Positions 18,891 to 29,256 of a stretch of DNA of 64,000 bases are shown here, one piece after another. The notes under the pieces are model-generated. The model was not told the origin of the DNA, did not search any database, and saw only the letters and a program-made list of their open reading frames with translations. The stretch spans positions 62,001 to 126,000 of the forward strand of contig NZ_SNWH01000003.1 in NCBI RefSeq assembly GCF_004361885.1, written 5' to 3'. Source of the stretch: Halomonas ventosae. Lineage in GTDB: Bacteria; Pseudomonadota; Gammaproteobacteria; Pseudomonadales; Halomonadaceae. A program made the translations under genes and the position numbers. The stretch's first letter is position 1. Each line of letters opens with the position of its first letter.

Positions 18891-19916
18891 CTAGTCGGGC
18901 GCCCGCTCATGGGGCGCCAGGTCGAAGTGTTGCCAGGCCTGACGGGTCACCACCCGGCCGCGGGCGGTGCGCATCATCAGACCCTGCTGAATCAGGTAGG
19001 GTTCGATAACGTCCTCGATGGTGTCGCGCTCCTCGCCGATCGCCGCGGCCAGTGAGTCGATGCCCACCGGGCCACCGTCGAACTTCTCGATCATCGCCAG
19101 CAGCAGGCGCCGGTCCATGTGGTCGAGACCATGGTGGTCGACGTGGAGCATGTTGAGGGCCAGGTCGGCGATTTCGGCATCCACGCGACCCTGGGCGCGC
19201 ACCTCGGCGAAGTCGCGCACCCGGCGCAGCAGCCGGTTGGCGATGCGCGGGGTGCCCCGGGAACGGCGCGCGACTTCCCGGGCGCCCTCCCGGTCACACT
19301 CGACCCCCAGCAGCCGGGCAGAGCGCACGACGATCTCGGTGAGCTCGTCGATGCTGTAGAACTCCAGGCGCTGGACGATGCCGAAGCGGTCGCGCAGCGG
19401 CGAGGTCAGAAGGCCCGCCCGGGTGGTGGCGCCGACCAGCGTGAAGGGGGGGAGGTCGAGCTTGATCGAGCGCGCCGCCGGCCCCTCGCCGATGACGATG
19501 TCGAGCTGGAAGTCCTCCATGGCGGGATAGAGGATCTCCTCCACCACCGGCGACAGGCGGTGGATCTCGTCGATGAAGAGCACGTCGCCGGGCTGCAGGT
19601 TGGTGAGCATGGCGGCGAGGTCGCCGGCCCGCTCGAGCACCGGCCCCGAGGTGGACTTGAGCCCCACGCCCATCTCGGCGGCGACGATGTTGGCGAGCGT
19701 CGTCTTGCCGAGCCCCGGCGGGCCGAACACCAGGGTATGGTCGAGGCTCTCCGCGCGGCCACGAGCGGCGCTGATGAAGATATCGAGCTGTTCACGCACC
19801 CGTGGCTGGCCGATGTAGTCCACTAACCGCTGCGGGCGGATGGCATGGTCGACCCTCCCTTCTCCCTCGCAGGGATCGGCGGCGATCAGACGATCAGTCT
19901 CGAGCATGGCGGCCAT
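18891..19916 (-). CDS. ruvB: Holliday junction branch-migration ATPase RuvB
   Basis: A 341-residue AAA+ motor that drives Holliday-junction branch migration with RuvA. Walker A is GPPGLGKTT, Walker B is FIDEIHRL, sensor I is VGATTRAG, and the C-terminal winged helix carries [11 protein letters not shown]. The start could be ATG 19916 or ATG 19907 (MLETDRLI, the usual RuvB beginning); neither has a strong ribosome site. Third gene of a ruvC-ruvA-ruvB series on the minus strand, with tolQ following. Confidence 0.96.
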   Translation of the reverse strand: MAAMLETDRLIAADPCEGEGRVDHAIRPQRLVDYIGQPRVREQLDIFISAARGRAESLDHTLVFGPPGLGKTTLANIVAAEMGVGLKSTSGPVLERAGDLAAMLTNLQPGDVLFIDEIHRLSPVVEEILYPAMEDFQLDIVIGEGPAARSIKLDLPPFTLVGATTRAGLLTSPLRDRFGIVQRLEFYSIDELTEIVVRSARLLGVECDREGAREVARRSRGTPRIANRLLRRVRDFAEVRAQGRVDAEIADLALNMLHVDHHGLDHMDRRLLLAMIEKFDGGPVGIDSLAAAIGEERDTIEDVIEPYLIQQGLMMRTARGRVVTRQAWQHFDLAPHERAPD

Positions 19917-19951
19917 CCGGCATCAGTTGAAAGCAGGCATACGGCATCGAC

Positions 19952-20566
19952 TCACCCCGCCAGGCGGCGGGTCAGCGCCGCCTTGATCATGGCCTCGGTA
20001 GTACCGACCTCCTCAAGGCCGACCAGCATGCGGGCCGCCTCGGCAGGTTTGTAGCCCAGGCTGACCAGCGCCGCCTCGGCATCGGCGAGGGGATCTGTGG
20101 CCCTGGGGGGTACGTTGGCGGTCGGGACCTGAGTGCCGACAGCCAGCTCGCCCGGCTGCTCCCAGTGGGGAAAGCGGTCGCGCATCTCGATGATCAGCCG
20201 CTCGGCGGTCTTCTTGCCCACCCCGGGTAGGCGGGTCAGCGTCTTGACATCGTCGTCCATCACGCAGCGCACGAAGGCCTCCTCGTCCATGCCGGAGAGG
20301 ATGCCCAGAGCCAGCTTGGGACCGATCCCGTTGACCTTGATTAGGGCACGGAACAGCGCGCGTTCCTGTTCACGGGCGAAGCCGTAGAGCAGGTGGGCAT
20401 CCTCACGAACGGTCAGGTGGGTATAGAGCGATATCGGCTCCCCGATGCCGGGCATGGCCACCAGGGTGGTCATCGAGGCTTCCAGCTCGTAGCCGACACC
20501 GGCCACGTCCACCACCATCCAGGGGGGCTGTTTCTCGAGCAGGGTGCCGCGCAGGCGTCCGATCAT
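19952..20566 (-). CDS. ruvA: Holliday junction DNA-binding protein RuvA
   Basis: A 204-residue protein beginning MIGRLRGTLLEKQPPWMVVD. It has an N-terminal OB fold, two helix-hairpin-helix motifs (KVNGIGPKLALGIL and RLPGVGKKTAERLIIEM) and a C-terminal three-helix domain that docks on RuvB (ALVSLGYKPAEAARML). It tetramerises on four-way junctions. The start at 20566 follows homology; the frame extends upstream without similarity. Its stop is 35 bases from the ruvB start. Confidence 0.96.
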   Translation of the reverse strand: MIGRLRGTLLEKQPPWMVVDVAGVGYELEASMTTLVAMPGIGEPISLYTHLTVREDAHLLYGFAREQERALFRALIKVNGIGPKLALGILSGMDEEAFVRCVMDDDVKTLTRLPGVGKKTAERLIIEMRDRFPHWEQPGELAVGTQVPTANVPPRATDPLADAEAALVSLGYKPAEAARMLVGLEEVGTTEAMIKAALTRRLAG

Positions 20567-20721
20567 GGAAGTTCGCTGTCCCTTGGGTTGGAGTCCATCG
20601 CGGCCCACCGGGCCATCATCGTGCCACTATCATCGCGCCACTATACTGTTCGCCCGGGCCGCATGCCAGCCTGCGGGAACGGCGTTCGACAATCTGCCGG
20701 TCTCGCCTGCCGGCGGCGAGG

Positions 20722-21261
20722 TCACGGCCGGAAGTCGCGCCATGAGCCCCCCTTGCGACGGCTGCGATGGCCGCCATAGCTGCCTTCACGTACCAGCCCC
20801 AGGCGTGCATGGGCATGGGTCAGCGCGATGGCCAGGGCGTCGGCGGCGTCAGCCTGAGGCGTGGCCGAGAGGCCGAGGATCGCCGTCACCATGTGCTGGA
20901 CCTGGGCCTTGTCGGCACCGCCGCTGCCGGTAATCGCTTGCTTGATCTGACGCGGGCCGTACTCGCTGACCGGCAGACCATGGTTGGCGGCGCAGACGAT
21001 GGCGGTGCCGCGGGCCTGGCCGAGCTTAAGGGCCGAGTCGGCATTCTTCGCCATGAATACCTGCTCGATGGCGAACTCGCCGGGGGCATGCACCGCGATC
21101 AGCTCACCGACCCCGGCGTAGACCTGGGCCAGGCGCTGGGCCAGATCGTCGGCCTGGATGCGGATGCAGCCGCTGGCCACGTAGCGCGGGGTGGGCGTGG
21201 TGACGTCGAGCACCCCGTAGCCGGTGATCCGCGAGCCGGGATCGATGCCCAGGATCAGCAC
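20722..21261 (-). CDS. ruvC: Crossover junction endodeoxyribonuclease RuvC
   Basis: A 179-residue resolvase with catalytic acids in [18 protein letters not shown] and the C-terminal [14 protein letters not shown]. It starts with GTG at 21261. About 155 bases separate its stop from the ruvA start, more than in tightly coupled ruv operons, so ruvAB may have its own promoter there; I saw no LexA box. yebC, which often sits directly upstream in this order, is not present. The upstream neighbour is aspS, across a strong hairpin. Confidence 0.95.
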   Translation of the reverse strand: MLILGIDPGSRITGYGVLDVTTPTPRYVASGCIRIQADDLAQRLAQVYAGVGELIAVHAPGEFAIEQVFMAKNADSALKLGQARGTAIVCAANHGLPVSEYGPRQIKQAITGSGGADKAQVQHMVTAILGLSATPQADAADALAIALTHAHARLGLVREGSYGGHRSRRKGGSWRDFRP

Positions 21262-21350
21262 GTGACAGGGTCAGTCCGGAAGATCGAGGGCATTGGCGCA
21301 CTCCGCGTAAGGGTGACAGGATACCAGCTCGCTGGTGATTCGCTGATACG

Positions 21351-21376
21351 CCACCGGCGCCCCAGGGCGCCGGTGG
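21351..21376 (-). terminator. Strong hairpin after aspS
   Basis: CCACCGGCGCC and GGCGCCGGTGG form an 11-bp perfect stem with a CCAG loop, about 25 bases beyond the aspS stop and about 90 before the ruvC start. There is no T-run, so it could be an attenuating or Rho-assisted terminator. Confidence 0.55.
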
Positions 21377-21400
21377 AATGGCATCGAGTGGAAGTCAGCG

Positions 21401-23182
<1,782 letters not shown>

Positions 23183-23232
23183 GTCAAATCCTGTTCTGTT
23201 GCGTGAAGTGGTGAAAAGCAACGTCGGGCGGC

Positions 23233-23493
23233 TCAGGCCGCCGCCCCGTCATCCTTGCTTGGCGTCTTGTCGGCCTTGCCGGACTCGCCACCGGCCAGGT
23301 TCTTCTTGCTGCCGGTCTTGAAATCGGTCTCGTACCAGCCGCCGCCGGCCAGCCGGAACCCGGCCGCGGAGATCAGTCGATGGAGGTCTTCCGCAGCACA
23401 GGCGGGGCAATTCGTCAGCGGTTCGGCGCTGATCTTCTGCAGCTTTTCCAAGCGGTGGCCGCAGGCCTTGCACTCGTATTCGTAGATGGGCAT
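23233..23493 (-). CDS. FmdB-family zinc-ribbon protein
   Basis: An 86-residue protein of the FmdB/CxxC regulatory family: [13 protein letters not shown], then NCPAC, gives two CXXC knuckles for one zinc. A short Gly/Lys/Asp-rich tail ([14 protein letters not shown]) follows. Such proteins are widely found before aspS, and their role is unsettled. The ATG at 23493 is set by the invariant MPIYEY start. It probably heads the fmdB-aspS operon. Confidence 0.9.
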   Translation of the reverse strand: MPIYEYECKACGHRLEKLQKISAEPLTNCPACAAEDLHRLISAAGFRLAGGGWYETDFKTGSKKNLAGGESGKADKTPSKDDGAAA

Positions 23494-23744
23494 GGTTTGC
23501 TCACTCCCGATGTAATGGCATGTCCCATGAGTCAAGCGCGGGCAGGGGCTTCATCGCCTCGCGCCAAGCCAACCAACAAGCCAACCAATATGGTGCGATC
23601 CAACGTGGTGCGATGATATAGGGCCGGCCGACGGATAATCCAAGCCTGCCTCGAAAGCCGGTTATTATAGCCTGGTGCGCCGGGCCAGGCCCACCCCTGC
23701 CAAGGCCTGTTGCTCGACTCGCCGGCATCGACAAGGAACATTGC

Positions 23745-24680
23745 ATGAAAGCCGTCATTCTCGACGCCGCCAGCCTGGGTCCCGATATCGACCTGGCCCC
23801 GATCCGCCAGCGCGTCGACACCCTGGAGGTGCATGACCAGAGCTCGCGCGAGCAGGCCGCCGAGCGCCTCGCCGAGGCCGAGGTGGCCATCGTCAACAAG
23901 GTGGTGCTCGACGCCGAGACCCTCGAAGCCCTGCCTGCGCTCAGGCTGATCTGCGTGCTCGCCACCGGCACCAACAACATCGATATGGCCGCGGCCAAGC
24001 GCCTGGGTATCACCGTGAAAAACGTCTCGGGCTACGGCACGGCCAGCGTAGCCCAGCACACCCTGATGCTGATGCTGGCCCTGGCCACCCGGCTGCCCCT
24101 GTATCAGCGCGACGTGGCCGGGGGACGCTGGAACGAGAACCCCTTCTTCTGCCTGATGGATCACACCATCCTGCAGCTGGAAGGCAAGCGACTGGTGCTC
24201 GTCGGCCAGGGCGAACTGGGCTCGAAGGTGGCGCGCCTGGCCCAGGCCTTCGGCATGCTGGTCGACTTCGCCGCCCGCCCTGGCAACGAGGCGCATGATC
24301 GCCGCCCGGGACTGTGTGACCTGGCGCCGGAGGCGGACGTCATCAGCCTGCATTGCCCCCTCACCGAGGCCACCCGCCACCTGGTCGACGCGCGCCTGCT
24401 GGCCACTCTCAAGCCCAGCACCCTGCTGGTCAACTGCGCCCGCGGTGGGATCATCGACGAGGACGCGGCCCTCGAAGCCCTGCGTCAAGGCCAGCTGGGC
24501 GGGCTCGGCGTCGACGTGTTGCCGGAAGAGCCGCCTCGCCAGGGGCATCCACTGATCGACGCCCTGGACGAGCCGCTCAATCTCATCGTCACGCCCCACA
24601 ACGCCTGGATCACCCCCGAGGCCCGCCAGCGCATCGTGACCCTCACCGCCGACAACCTGCGCCACTGGCAGGAAGGCTGA
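23745..24680 (+). CDS. D-2-hydroxyacid dehydrogenase (glycerate dehydrogenase-like)
   Basis: A 311-residue NAD(P)-dependent dehydrogenase. The nucleotide motif is VLVGQGELGSKVA, and the catalytic Arg (NCARGG), Glu (EEPPRQGHP) and His (TPHNAW) are all visible. The TGTNNIDMAAAKRLGI and NVSGYGTASVAQHTL segments place it with glycerate dehydrogenase/hydroxypyruvate reductase rather than phosphoglycerate dehydrogenase; substrate is inferred. The ATG follows AAGGAA. Seventeen bases separate it from the ribokinase-like gene, so it leads a three-gene operon. Confidence 0.88.
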   Translation: MKAVILDAASLGPDIDLAPIRQRVDTLEVHDQSSREQAAERLAEAEVAIVNKVVLDAETLEALPALRLICVLATGTNNIDMAAAKRLGITVKNVSGYGTASVAQHTLMLMLALATRLPLYQRDVAGGRWNENPFFCLMDHTILQLEGKRLVLVGQGELGSKVARLAQAFGMLVDFAARPGNEAHDRRPGLCDLAPEADVISLHCPLTEATRHLVDARLLATLKPSTLLVNCARGGIIDEDAALEALRQGQLGGLGVDVLPEEPPRQGHPLIDALDEPLNLIVTPHNAWITPEARQRIVTLTADNLRHWQEG

Positions 24681-24696
24681 GCACCCGGAGGCTCGC

Positions 24697-25629
24697 ATGC
24701 TGCACAACTATGGATCGATCAATCTCGACCACGTCTACCGAGTGCCCCACCTGGTGCGTCCCGGCGAGACCCTGGCCAGCCGCGACTATCGGGTCGGCCT
24801 GGGCGGCAAGGGGGCCAACCAGTCGCTGGCCATGGCCAGTGCCGGCGGGCGGGTTAGCCACTGGGGGCGCCTGGGGCGCCAGGACGCCTGGGCCCGCGAG
24901 CGGTTGGCGCGGGCCGGCGTGCAGGTGGAGACCATCGCCCTGGTCAACGAGCCCAGCGGGCACGCCATCATCCAGGTGGACGACCACGGCGAGAATGCCA
25001 TCCTGCTCTTCCCGGGCGCCAACCATGGCACCACCGAAGCGGATCTCGAGATATATTTCGCCACGACCTCGCCGGGGGACTGGCTGCTGACCCAGAACGA
25101 GTGCAACGACCTGTCGCGGGTCATGGAGCGTGCCGCCGAGGTGGGCCTGCACGTTGCCCTCAACCCGGCACCGATGAGCGATGCGGTACGGGCCCTGCCG
25201 CTGGAGCACTGCCAGTTGCTGTTCGTCAACCGTGGCGAGGCCGCCTGGCTGGCCGGCCTGGAGGCGGCCTCGCCACCCGAAGCCCTGCTCGATGGCCTGG
25301 CCCGGCGCCTGCCCAACAGCGAGTTGGTGCTAACCCTAGGCAGCGACGGCGCCTGGTACCAGGACCGCGACACACGCCACTTCCAGCCGGCCCTGCCGGT
25401 CACGCCGCGGGATACCACGGCGGCCGGTGACACCTTTATCGGCTATTACCTGGCCGCCCTACAGCAGGGGCGAGCGGTGACCGACTGCCTGATATGGGCC
25501 GCCACCGCTGCTGCCCTGGGCGTACAGGTTGCCGGTGCGGCCGAAAGCATTCCCCAGGCAATGGCAGTCGAGCGCGCCCTGCGTGACGGCCTGCCCGTGC
25601 CACTACACCACGACGAGGAGACCCCGTGA
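24697..25629 (+). CDS. PfkB-family sugar kinase, ribokinase-like
   Basis: A 310-residue kinase with GLGGKGANQSLAMASAGG near residue 35 (ribokinase signature), LTLGSDGAWY, and the catalytic DTTAAGDTFIGYY near residue 240, where the second Asp is the base. Ribose is the likely substrate, since the next gene encodes a nucleoside hydrolase that would release ribose. ATG 24697 is 6 bases after GGAGG. The stop overlaps the next start (GTGA). Confidence 0.87.
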   Translation: MLHNYGSINLDHVYRVPHLVRPGETLASRDYRVGLGGKGANQSLAMASAGGRVSHWGRLGRQDAWARERLARAGVQVETIALVNEPSGHAIIQVDDHGENAILLFPGANHGTTEADLEIYFATTSPGDWLLTQNECNDLSRVMERAAEVGLHVALNPAPMSDAVRALPLEHCQLLFVNRGEAAWLAGLEAASPPEALLDGLARRLPNSELVLTLGSDGAWYQDRDTRHFQPALPVTPRDTTAAGDTFIGYYLAALQQGRAVTDCLIWAATAAALGVQVAGAAESIPQAMAVERALRDGLPVPLHHDEETP

Positions 25630-26567
25630 GCCATCCGATCATCTTCGATACCGACCCAGGCGTCGATGACGCCCAGGCCATCGCCATCGCCCTGCGCCAT
25701 CCCGACATCGAGCTACTGGGGCTGACCACCACCTACGGCAACGTCGACGTGGAGACCGCCACCCACAATGCCCTGCTGCTCTCCGAGCTCGCCGGGCGAG
25801 AGGTCCCGGTGGCCCAGGGGGCCGCGGCTCCGCTGCTCAAGGAGCGACATCCGCCCCCCGTCCACATTCATGGTGCCAACGGCCTGGGTGATATCGAGCT
25901 GCCACCGGTCAAGGGAACGGCCGATTCGCGCAGTGCGGCGCAGTTTATCGTCGACACCCTGAATGCCCGCCCCGGTGAGGTCACGTTGGTGACAGTGGGA
26001 CCGGTGGGTAACCTGGCCGCAGCGCTTCAGCTTGATCCGGGAATCACCAGCAAGGTCAAGCGGGTGGTGGTCATGGGGGGATCGATCCGCGAGGGCGGCA
26101 ATGTCACGCCAGTGGCCGAGGCCAACATGTTCAATGACCCGGACGCCGCCGCGCGGGTGCTCACCGCCGGCTGGCCGCTGACCCTGGTGGGCCTGGATGT
26201 CACTCATCGCTGCGTGCTTACCGGCGAGCACATGGCGCGCATTGAAGCCGGCCAGGGCGCGCTTGGCAAGGTGCTGGCAGGCAGCTACGGCTTCTACCGG
26301 GACTTCTATCGGGAATTCCTGGGGATCGATGGCTGCTGTCCTCATGACAGTTGCGCCCTGGCCTGGCTGCTGCGATCGGAGCTCTTCACTACCCAGCGAG
26401 GTCACCTTAACGTGGTGACTGCCGGCGAGGCCGTGGGCCAGACGATCTTTGCCCCCGAGGGACGTGACTTCATCGAGACGCGCTGGTCGCGCACACCGCT
26501 GGTGGAGGTGTGCCTGGGCGTCGATGGCGAGGCGCTCAGCGACTGGATCGCCGATACCCTGGCCTGA
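25626..26567 (+). CDS. Inosine/uridine-preferring nucleoside hydrolase
   Basis: A 313-residue N-ribohydrolase that splits nucleosides into base and ribose. The calcium-binding DTDPGVDDAQAI motif is at residues 8-19, with GNVDVETATHNAL, HGANGLG and EANMFNDPDAA also conserved. The GTG start at 25626 overlaps the ribokinase stop by 4 bases. Together with the kinase it forms a nucleoside salvage pair; no transporter gene is adjacent. A strong hairpin follows the stop. Confidence 0.92.
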   Translation: MSHPIIFDTDPGVDDAQAIAIALRHPDIELLGLTTTYGNVDVETATHNALLLSELAGREVPVAQGAAAPLLKERHPPPVHIHGANGLGDIELPPVKGTADSRSAAQFIVDTLNARPGEVTLVTVGPVGNLAAALQLDPGITSKVKRVVVMGGSIREGGNVTPVAEANMFNDPDAAARVLTAGWPLTLVGLDVTHRCVLTGEHMARIEAGQGALGKVLAGSYGFYRDFYREFLGIDGCCPHDSCALAWLLRSELFTTQRGHLNVVTAGEAVGQTIFAPEGRDFIETRWSRTPLVEVCLGVDGEALSDWIADTLA

Positions 26568-26578
26568 GCGACGCCCCC

Positions 26579-26605
26579 CATGCACGGTCCGGCGGGCCGT
26601 GCATG
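26579..26605 (+). terminator. Hairpin terminator between nucleoside hydrolase and acylphosphatase
   Basis: CATGCACGG pairs perfectly with CCGTGCATG, and inner bases extend the stem to about 12 bp with a GGC loop. It lies in the convergent 53-base gap and could serve both strands. Confidence 0.65.
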
Positions 26606-26620
26606 AAACGTCAACAGGCC

Positions 26621-26896
26621 CTAGCCGACGCGGAAATCATCCGGCTCGTGGGTGTTATCGACCACTTCATACTCGACATGAGTGACATGGGCGTCTTCGG
26701 GCCCTTTCCATAGCCATTCGGCGAGGCGCTTGACCGCCTCGCGCTCACCGCACATCAGCACCTCGACCCGCCCATCCGGCAGGTTGATCGCATGGCCGGT
26801 GATTCCAGCCTTCAGGGCCTGTTCCTGGGTCGCCCGACGATACCAGACCCCCTGCACCTTGCCTGTCACCAGCGCCTTCGCACAGCACTTATCCAT
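26621..26896 (-). CDS. Acylphosphatase
   Basis: A 91-residue enzyme that hydrolyses acyl phosphates. The phosphate loop and catalytic Arg are in GKVQGVWYRRAT, and the catalytic Asn is in HAINLPDGRVEVLMCG. Length is standard for the family. It starts about 40 bases after the small ORF that is coupled to the yihY stop, so the three may share a transcript. Confidence 0.93.
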   Translation of the reverse strand: MDKCCAKALVTGKVQGVWYRRATQEQALKAGITGHAINLPDGRVEVLMCGEREAVKRLAEWLWKGPEDAHVTHVEYEVVDNTHEPDDFRVG

Positions 26897-26937
26897 GGCT
26901 ATCTCCTGTTTTCATCGCGATCGGTGGCATCTCCTTT

Positions 26938-27063
26938 CTACCAGTCGAAGCGGGTGGCGGACCAGTCCTGCGGCCTTCCCGCCGCGTGGCGGGCTTGAGC
27001 CACCGCCTTTGGGGTATGCCGCGACTCGGCGAGATCAACCACAGCGTAGGGGGCCTTGCTCAC
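26938..27063 (-). CDS. Small protein coupled to yihY (41 codons), unknown
   Basis: A GTG at 27063 overlaps the yihY stop (GTGA) and is preceded by GGAG within the end of yihY. It opens a 41-codon frame, SKAPYAVVDLAESRHTP to QDWSATRFDW, ended by TAG. Composition looks protein-like: a VVDLAES strand/helix, then a charged stretch, then an aromatic end. I do not recognise it. The alternatives are a chance ORF or a frameshifted tail of yihY. It is followed by the acylphosphatase gene. Confidence 0.4.
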   Translation of the reverse strand: MSKAPYAVVDLAESRHTPKAVAQARHAAGRPQDWSATRFDW

Positions 27064-27989
27064 TGCTCCAGCAACTCGTGGCGGACCAGCACCGCAGCAT
27101 TGCGCGGCACCACCGTCTTGCCCAGGGCCAGCAGGTGGCACTTGGTGAAGGCGGCTCCGAACAGCAGAATCAACGAGCTGTAATAGACCCACAGCAGGAT
27201 CATCACCACCGACCCGGCGGCGCCATAGGTGGAAGCCGTGGCCGTGTAGGCCAGATAGATGGCGATGCCCGAACGGCCGATGGCAAACAGCACCGCGGTC
27301 ACCACGGCGCCGACCAGCACGTCCCGCCAGCGCAACACCACGTCCGGCAGAACCTTGAAGATGGTGGCAAAGAGGGCGGCGATCACTGCCAGCGAGACCA
27401 GGGACTCGGCTGCGGTAGTCAGCAGCCCGATGTAGGGCAGCAGGTCATCGGCGGCCTGCAACAGCGAGCGGACCGCCACACCAAGTACCAGCGACATCAG
27501 CAAAATGAAGCCGATGGCCAGCACCACGACCAGTGACAGCAAACGATTCTTGAGAAACATGAGGACACTGTTGCTGCTGGGCTTTGCCGTCACCCCCCAT
27601 AGGGTGTTCAGCGAGAATTGCATCTGGGCGAATACGGTAGTGGCACCGATCAGCAGCGCGCCCACCCCAAGCAGGGTCGGCAGCAGGCCGGACTCCTCGA
27701 TTCGCGACTGGGCTACCGCTTGCTCGATGGCGGTGGCGGCATCATGCCCCATGGTGCCCTGCAGCTGAGCGACGATCTGTCCCTGGGCGGCCTCTTCACC
27801 GAGTACCACACCGATGATCGTGACGGCGATGATCATCGTAGGTGCTAGCGAAAAGAGGGTATAGAAGGCCAGCGAGCCAGCATAGCTGAAGGCATTGCGC
27901 TCCAGCCACAGCTCGACGGCCGCCTTCATCACCCGCCACCAGAACGTGCCGCTTTCGCGAAGGACCCTCCTGCTCATCTTCTTTATCAT
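27060..27989 (-). CDS. YihY/BrkB-family inner-membrane protein
   Basis: A 309-residue protein of the former RNase BN/BrkB family, now viewed as a membrane protein of unknown transport or envelope function. The family start FSYAGSLAFYTLFSLAPTMI and about six transmembrane helices are visible, with the late motif STYGAAGSVVMILLWVYYSS. ATG 27989 has GGGAGAGGGGG directly upstream. It is divergent to the NadM-Nudix gene across 137 bases. Confidence 0.9.
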   Translation of the reverse strand: MIKKMSRRVLRESGTFWWRVMKAAVELWLERNAFSYAGSLAFYTLFSLAPTMIIAVTIIGVVLGEEAAQGQIVAQLQGTMGHDAATAIEQAVAQSRIEESGLLPTLLGVGALLIGATTVFAQMQFSLNTLWGVTAKPSSNSVLMFLKNRLLSLVVVLAIGFILLMSLVLGVAVRSLLQAADDLLPYIGLLTTAAESLVSLAVIAALFATIFKVLPDVVLRWRDVLVGAVVTAVLFAIGRSGIAIYLAYTATASTYGAAGSVVMILLWVYYSSLILLFGAAFTKCHLLALGKTVVPRNAAVLVRHELLEQ

Positions 27990-28126
27990 CCCCCTCTCCC
28001 TTGGCGCCATGGTTTGCTTGAGCATACCCGAATGTAGCCAGGCTCGCCGAGAGCGAGCCCGATTGCAGCGGTCGGCCGGCCTGACCATAATGGGCGTCGC
28101 CCTGCCCTCTCTGCCCAGGAGCGCCC

Positions 28127-29218
28127 ATGAACTTACGACCGGATACCGAGCAAACGCCCGACTTCGATTGTCTGGTATTCATCGGCCGTTTCCAGCCGCC
28201 TCACCTGGGGCATCTGGCGGTGATCCGCGAGGCCCTGCGCCGTGCCCGCCAGGTCATCGTGTTAGTGGGCTCCGCCTGGCAGGCCCGTTCGCTGCGCAAT
28301 CCCTGGCGCTACGAGGAGCGCCTGCGCATGCTGCGCAGCGCCTTCGAGGAAGAGGAGAACGCTCGGCTCGAGGTGGTGCCGCTGCTCGATGCTCTCTACA
28401 ACAACGACGTCTGGGTGCGCGACGTTCAACGCAAGGTGCGCGACATCGCCACCCCCGAGCGCGCCCGCCTGCCGCGCATCGGCCTGATCGGCGCGAGTCG
28501 GGGGCAGTCCAGTTACTACCTCACGCTGTTCCCCCAGTGGGAATCGGTCAGCGTGCCTCTGGTGGAGGGCATCTCGGCCAGCCGCATCCGTGAACGCCTG
28601 TTGCGCTCCGCCAGCTCGGCGGAAGACTACCTGAGCACCCACGCTACCCATGACCTGCCCCCCGGCGTGGTGGCGTGGATTCGTGACTTCCTGGAGGAGG
28701 CGCCCTATGGTCAGCTGGTCGAGGAACAGCAGTTGCTGGACCAGTACCGCCAGGCCTGGGCCCAGGCCCCCTACCCACCGATCTTCGTCACCGTGAATGC
28801 CGTGGTGGTGCAATCCGGACATGTGCTGCTGGTCAGACGCACGGCCGCGCCCGGCAAGGGGCTCTATGCCCTGCCCGGCGGCTTCATCAGCCCTCATGAA
28901 CGCTTGATGGATGGCTGCTTGAGGGAGCTTCGCGAGCGAGTCCGGCTCAAGGTTCCCGAGGCCGTGCTCAAGGGCTCGCTGCGCGATCAGCGGCTGTTCG
29001 ACGAGCCTCATCGCAGCTGGCGGGGACGCACCCTGGCCGAAGCCTTCTACTTCGCCTTGCGTCCCGAACAGCAGCTACCCCAGCTCAAGCCGGTGCGCGG
29101 CGGCGACCATGCACGCTGGGTGCCGCTGGCTGACCTCGACCCGGAGAGCCTGTTTGAGGATCACTTCTTCATCATTCAGGACTTCCTGGGGCTGCCGGCG
29201 GATTTCGACCGCGTCTGA
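28127..29218 (+). CDS. nadM: Bifunctional nicotinamide-nucleotide adenylyltransferase / Nudix hydrolase
   Basis: A 363-residue fusion. Residues ~12-195 form an NMN adenylyltransferase with GRFQPPHLGHL (the HxGH site) and GISASRIRERL. Residues ~215-360 form a Nudix domain. In other bacteria this fusion makes NAD from NMN and hydrolyses ADP-ribose. The Nudix box GGFISPHERLMDGCLRELRE deviates at its end: position 271 is Arg instead of the second metal-binding Glu, and position 273 is Arg instead of Gly, so hydrolase activity is uncertain. The ATG follows AGGAG. It converges on the LysR gene. Confidence 0.92.
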   Translation: MNLRPDTEQTPDFDCLVFIGRFQPPHLGHLAVIREALRRARQVIVLVGSAWQARSLRNPWRYEERLRMLRSAFEEEENARLEVVPLLDALYNNDVWVRDVQRKVRDIATPERARLPRIGLIGASRGQSSYYLTLFPQWESVSVPLVEGISASRIRERLLRSASSAEDYLSTHATHDLPPGVVAWIRDFLEEAPYGQLVEEQQLLDQYRQAWAQAPYPPIFVTVNAVVVQSGHVLLVRRTAAPGKGLYALPGGFISPHERLMDGCLRELRERVRLKVPEAVLKGSLRDQRLFDEPHRSWRGRTLAEAFYFALRPEQQLPQLKPVRGGDHARWVPLADLDPESLFEDHFFIIQDFLGLPADFDRV

Positions 29219-29256
29219 TGCGCTATGGCCACCCACCAAGGGCGGGAGTCAAGCGC

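Noticed and set aside
20567-20721. Possible LexA box upstream of ruvAB
   Set aside because: No CTG-N10-CAG match was found; the best spacing was far too long.
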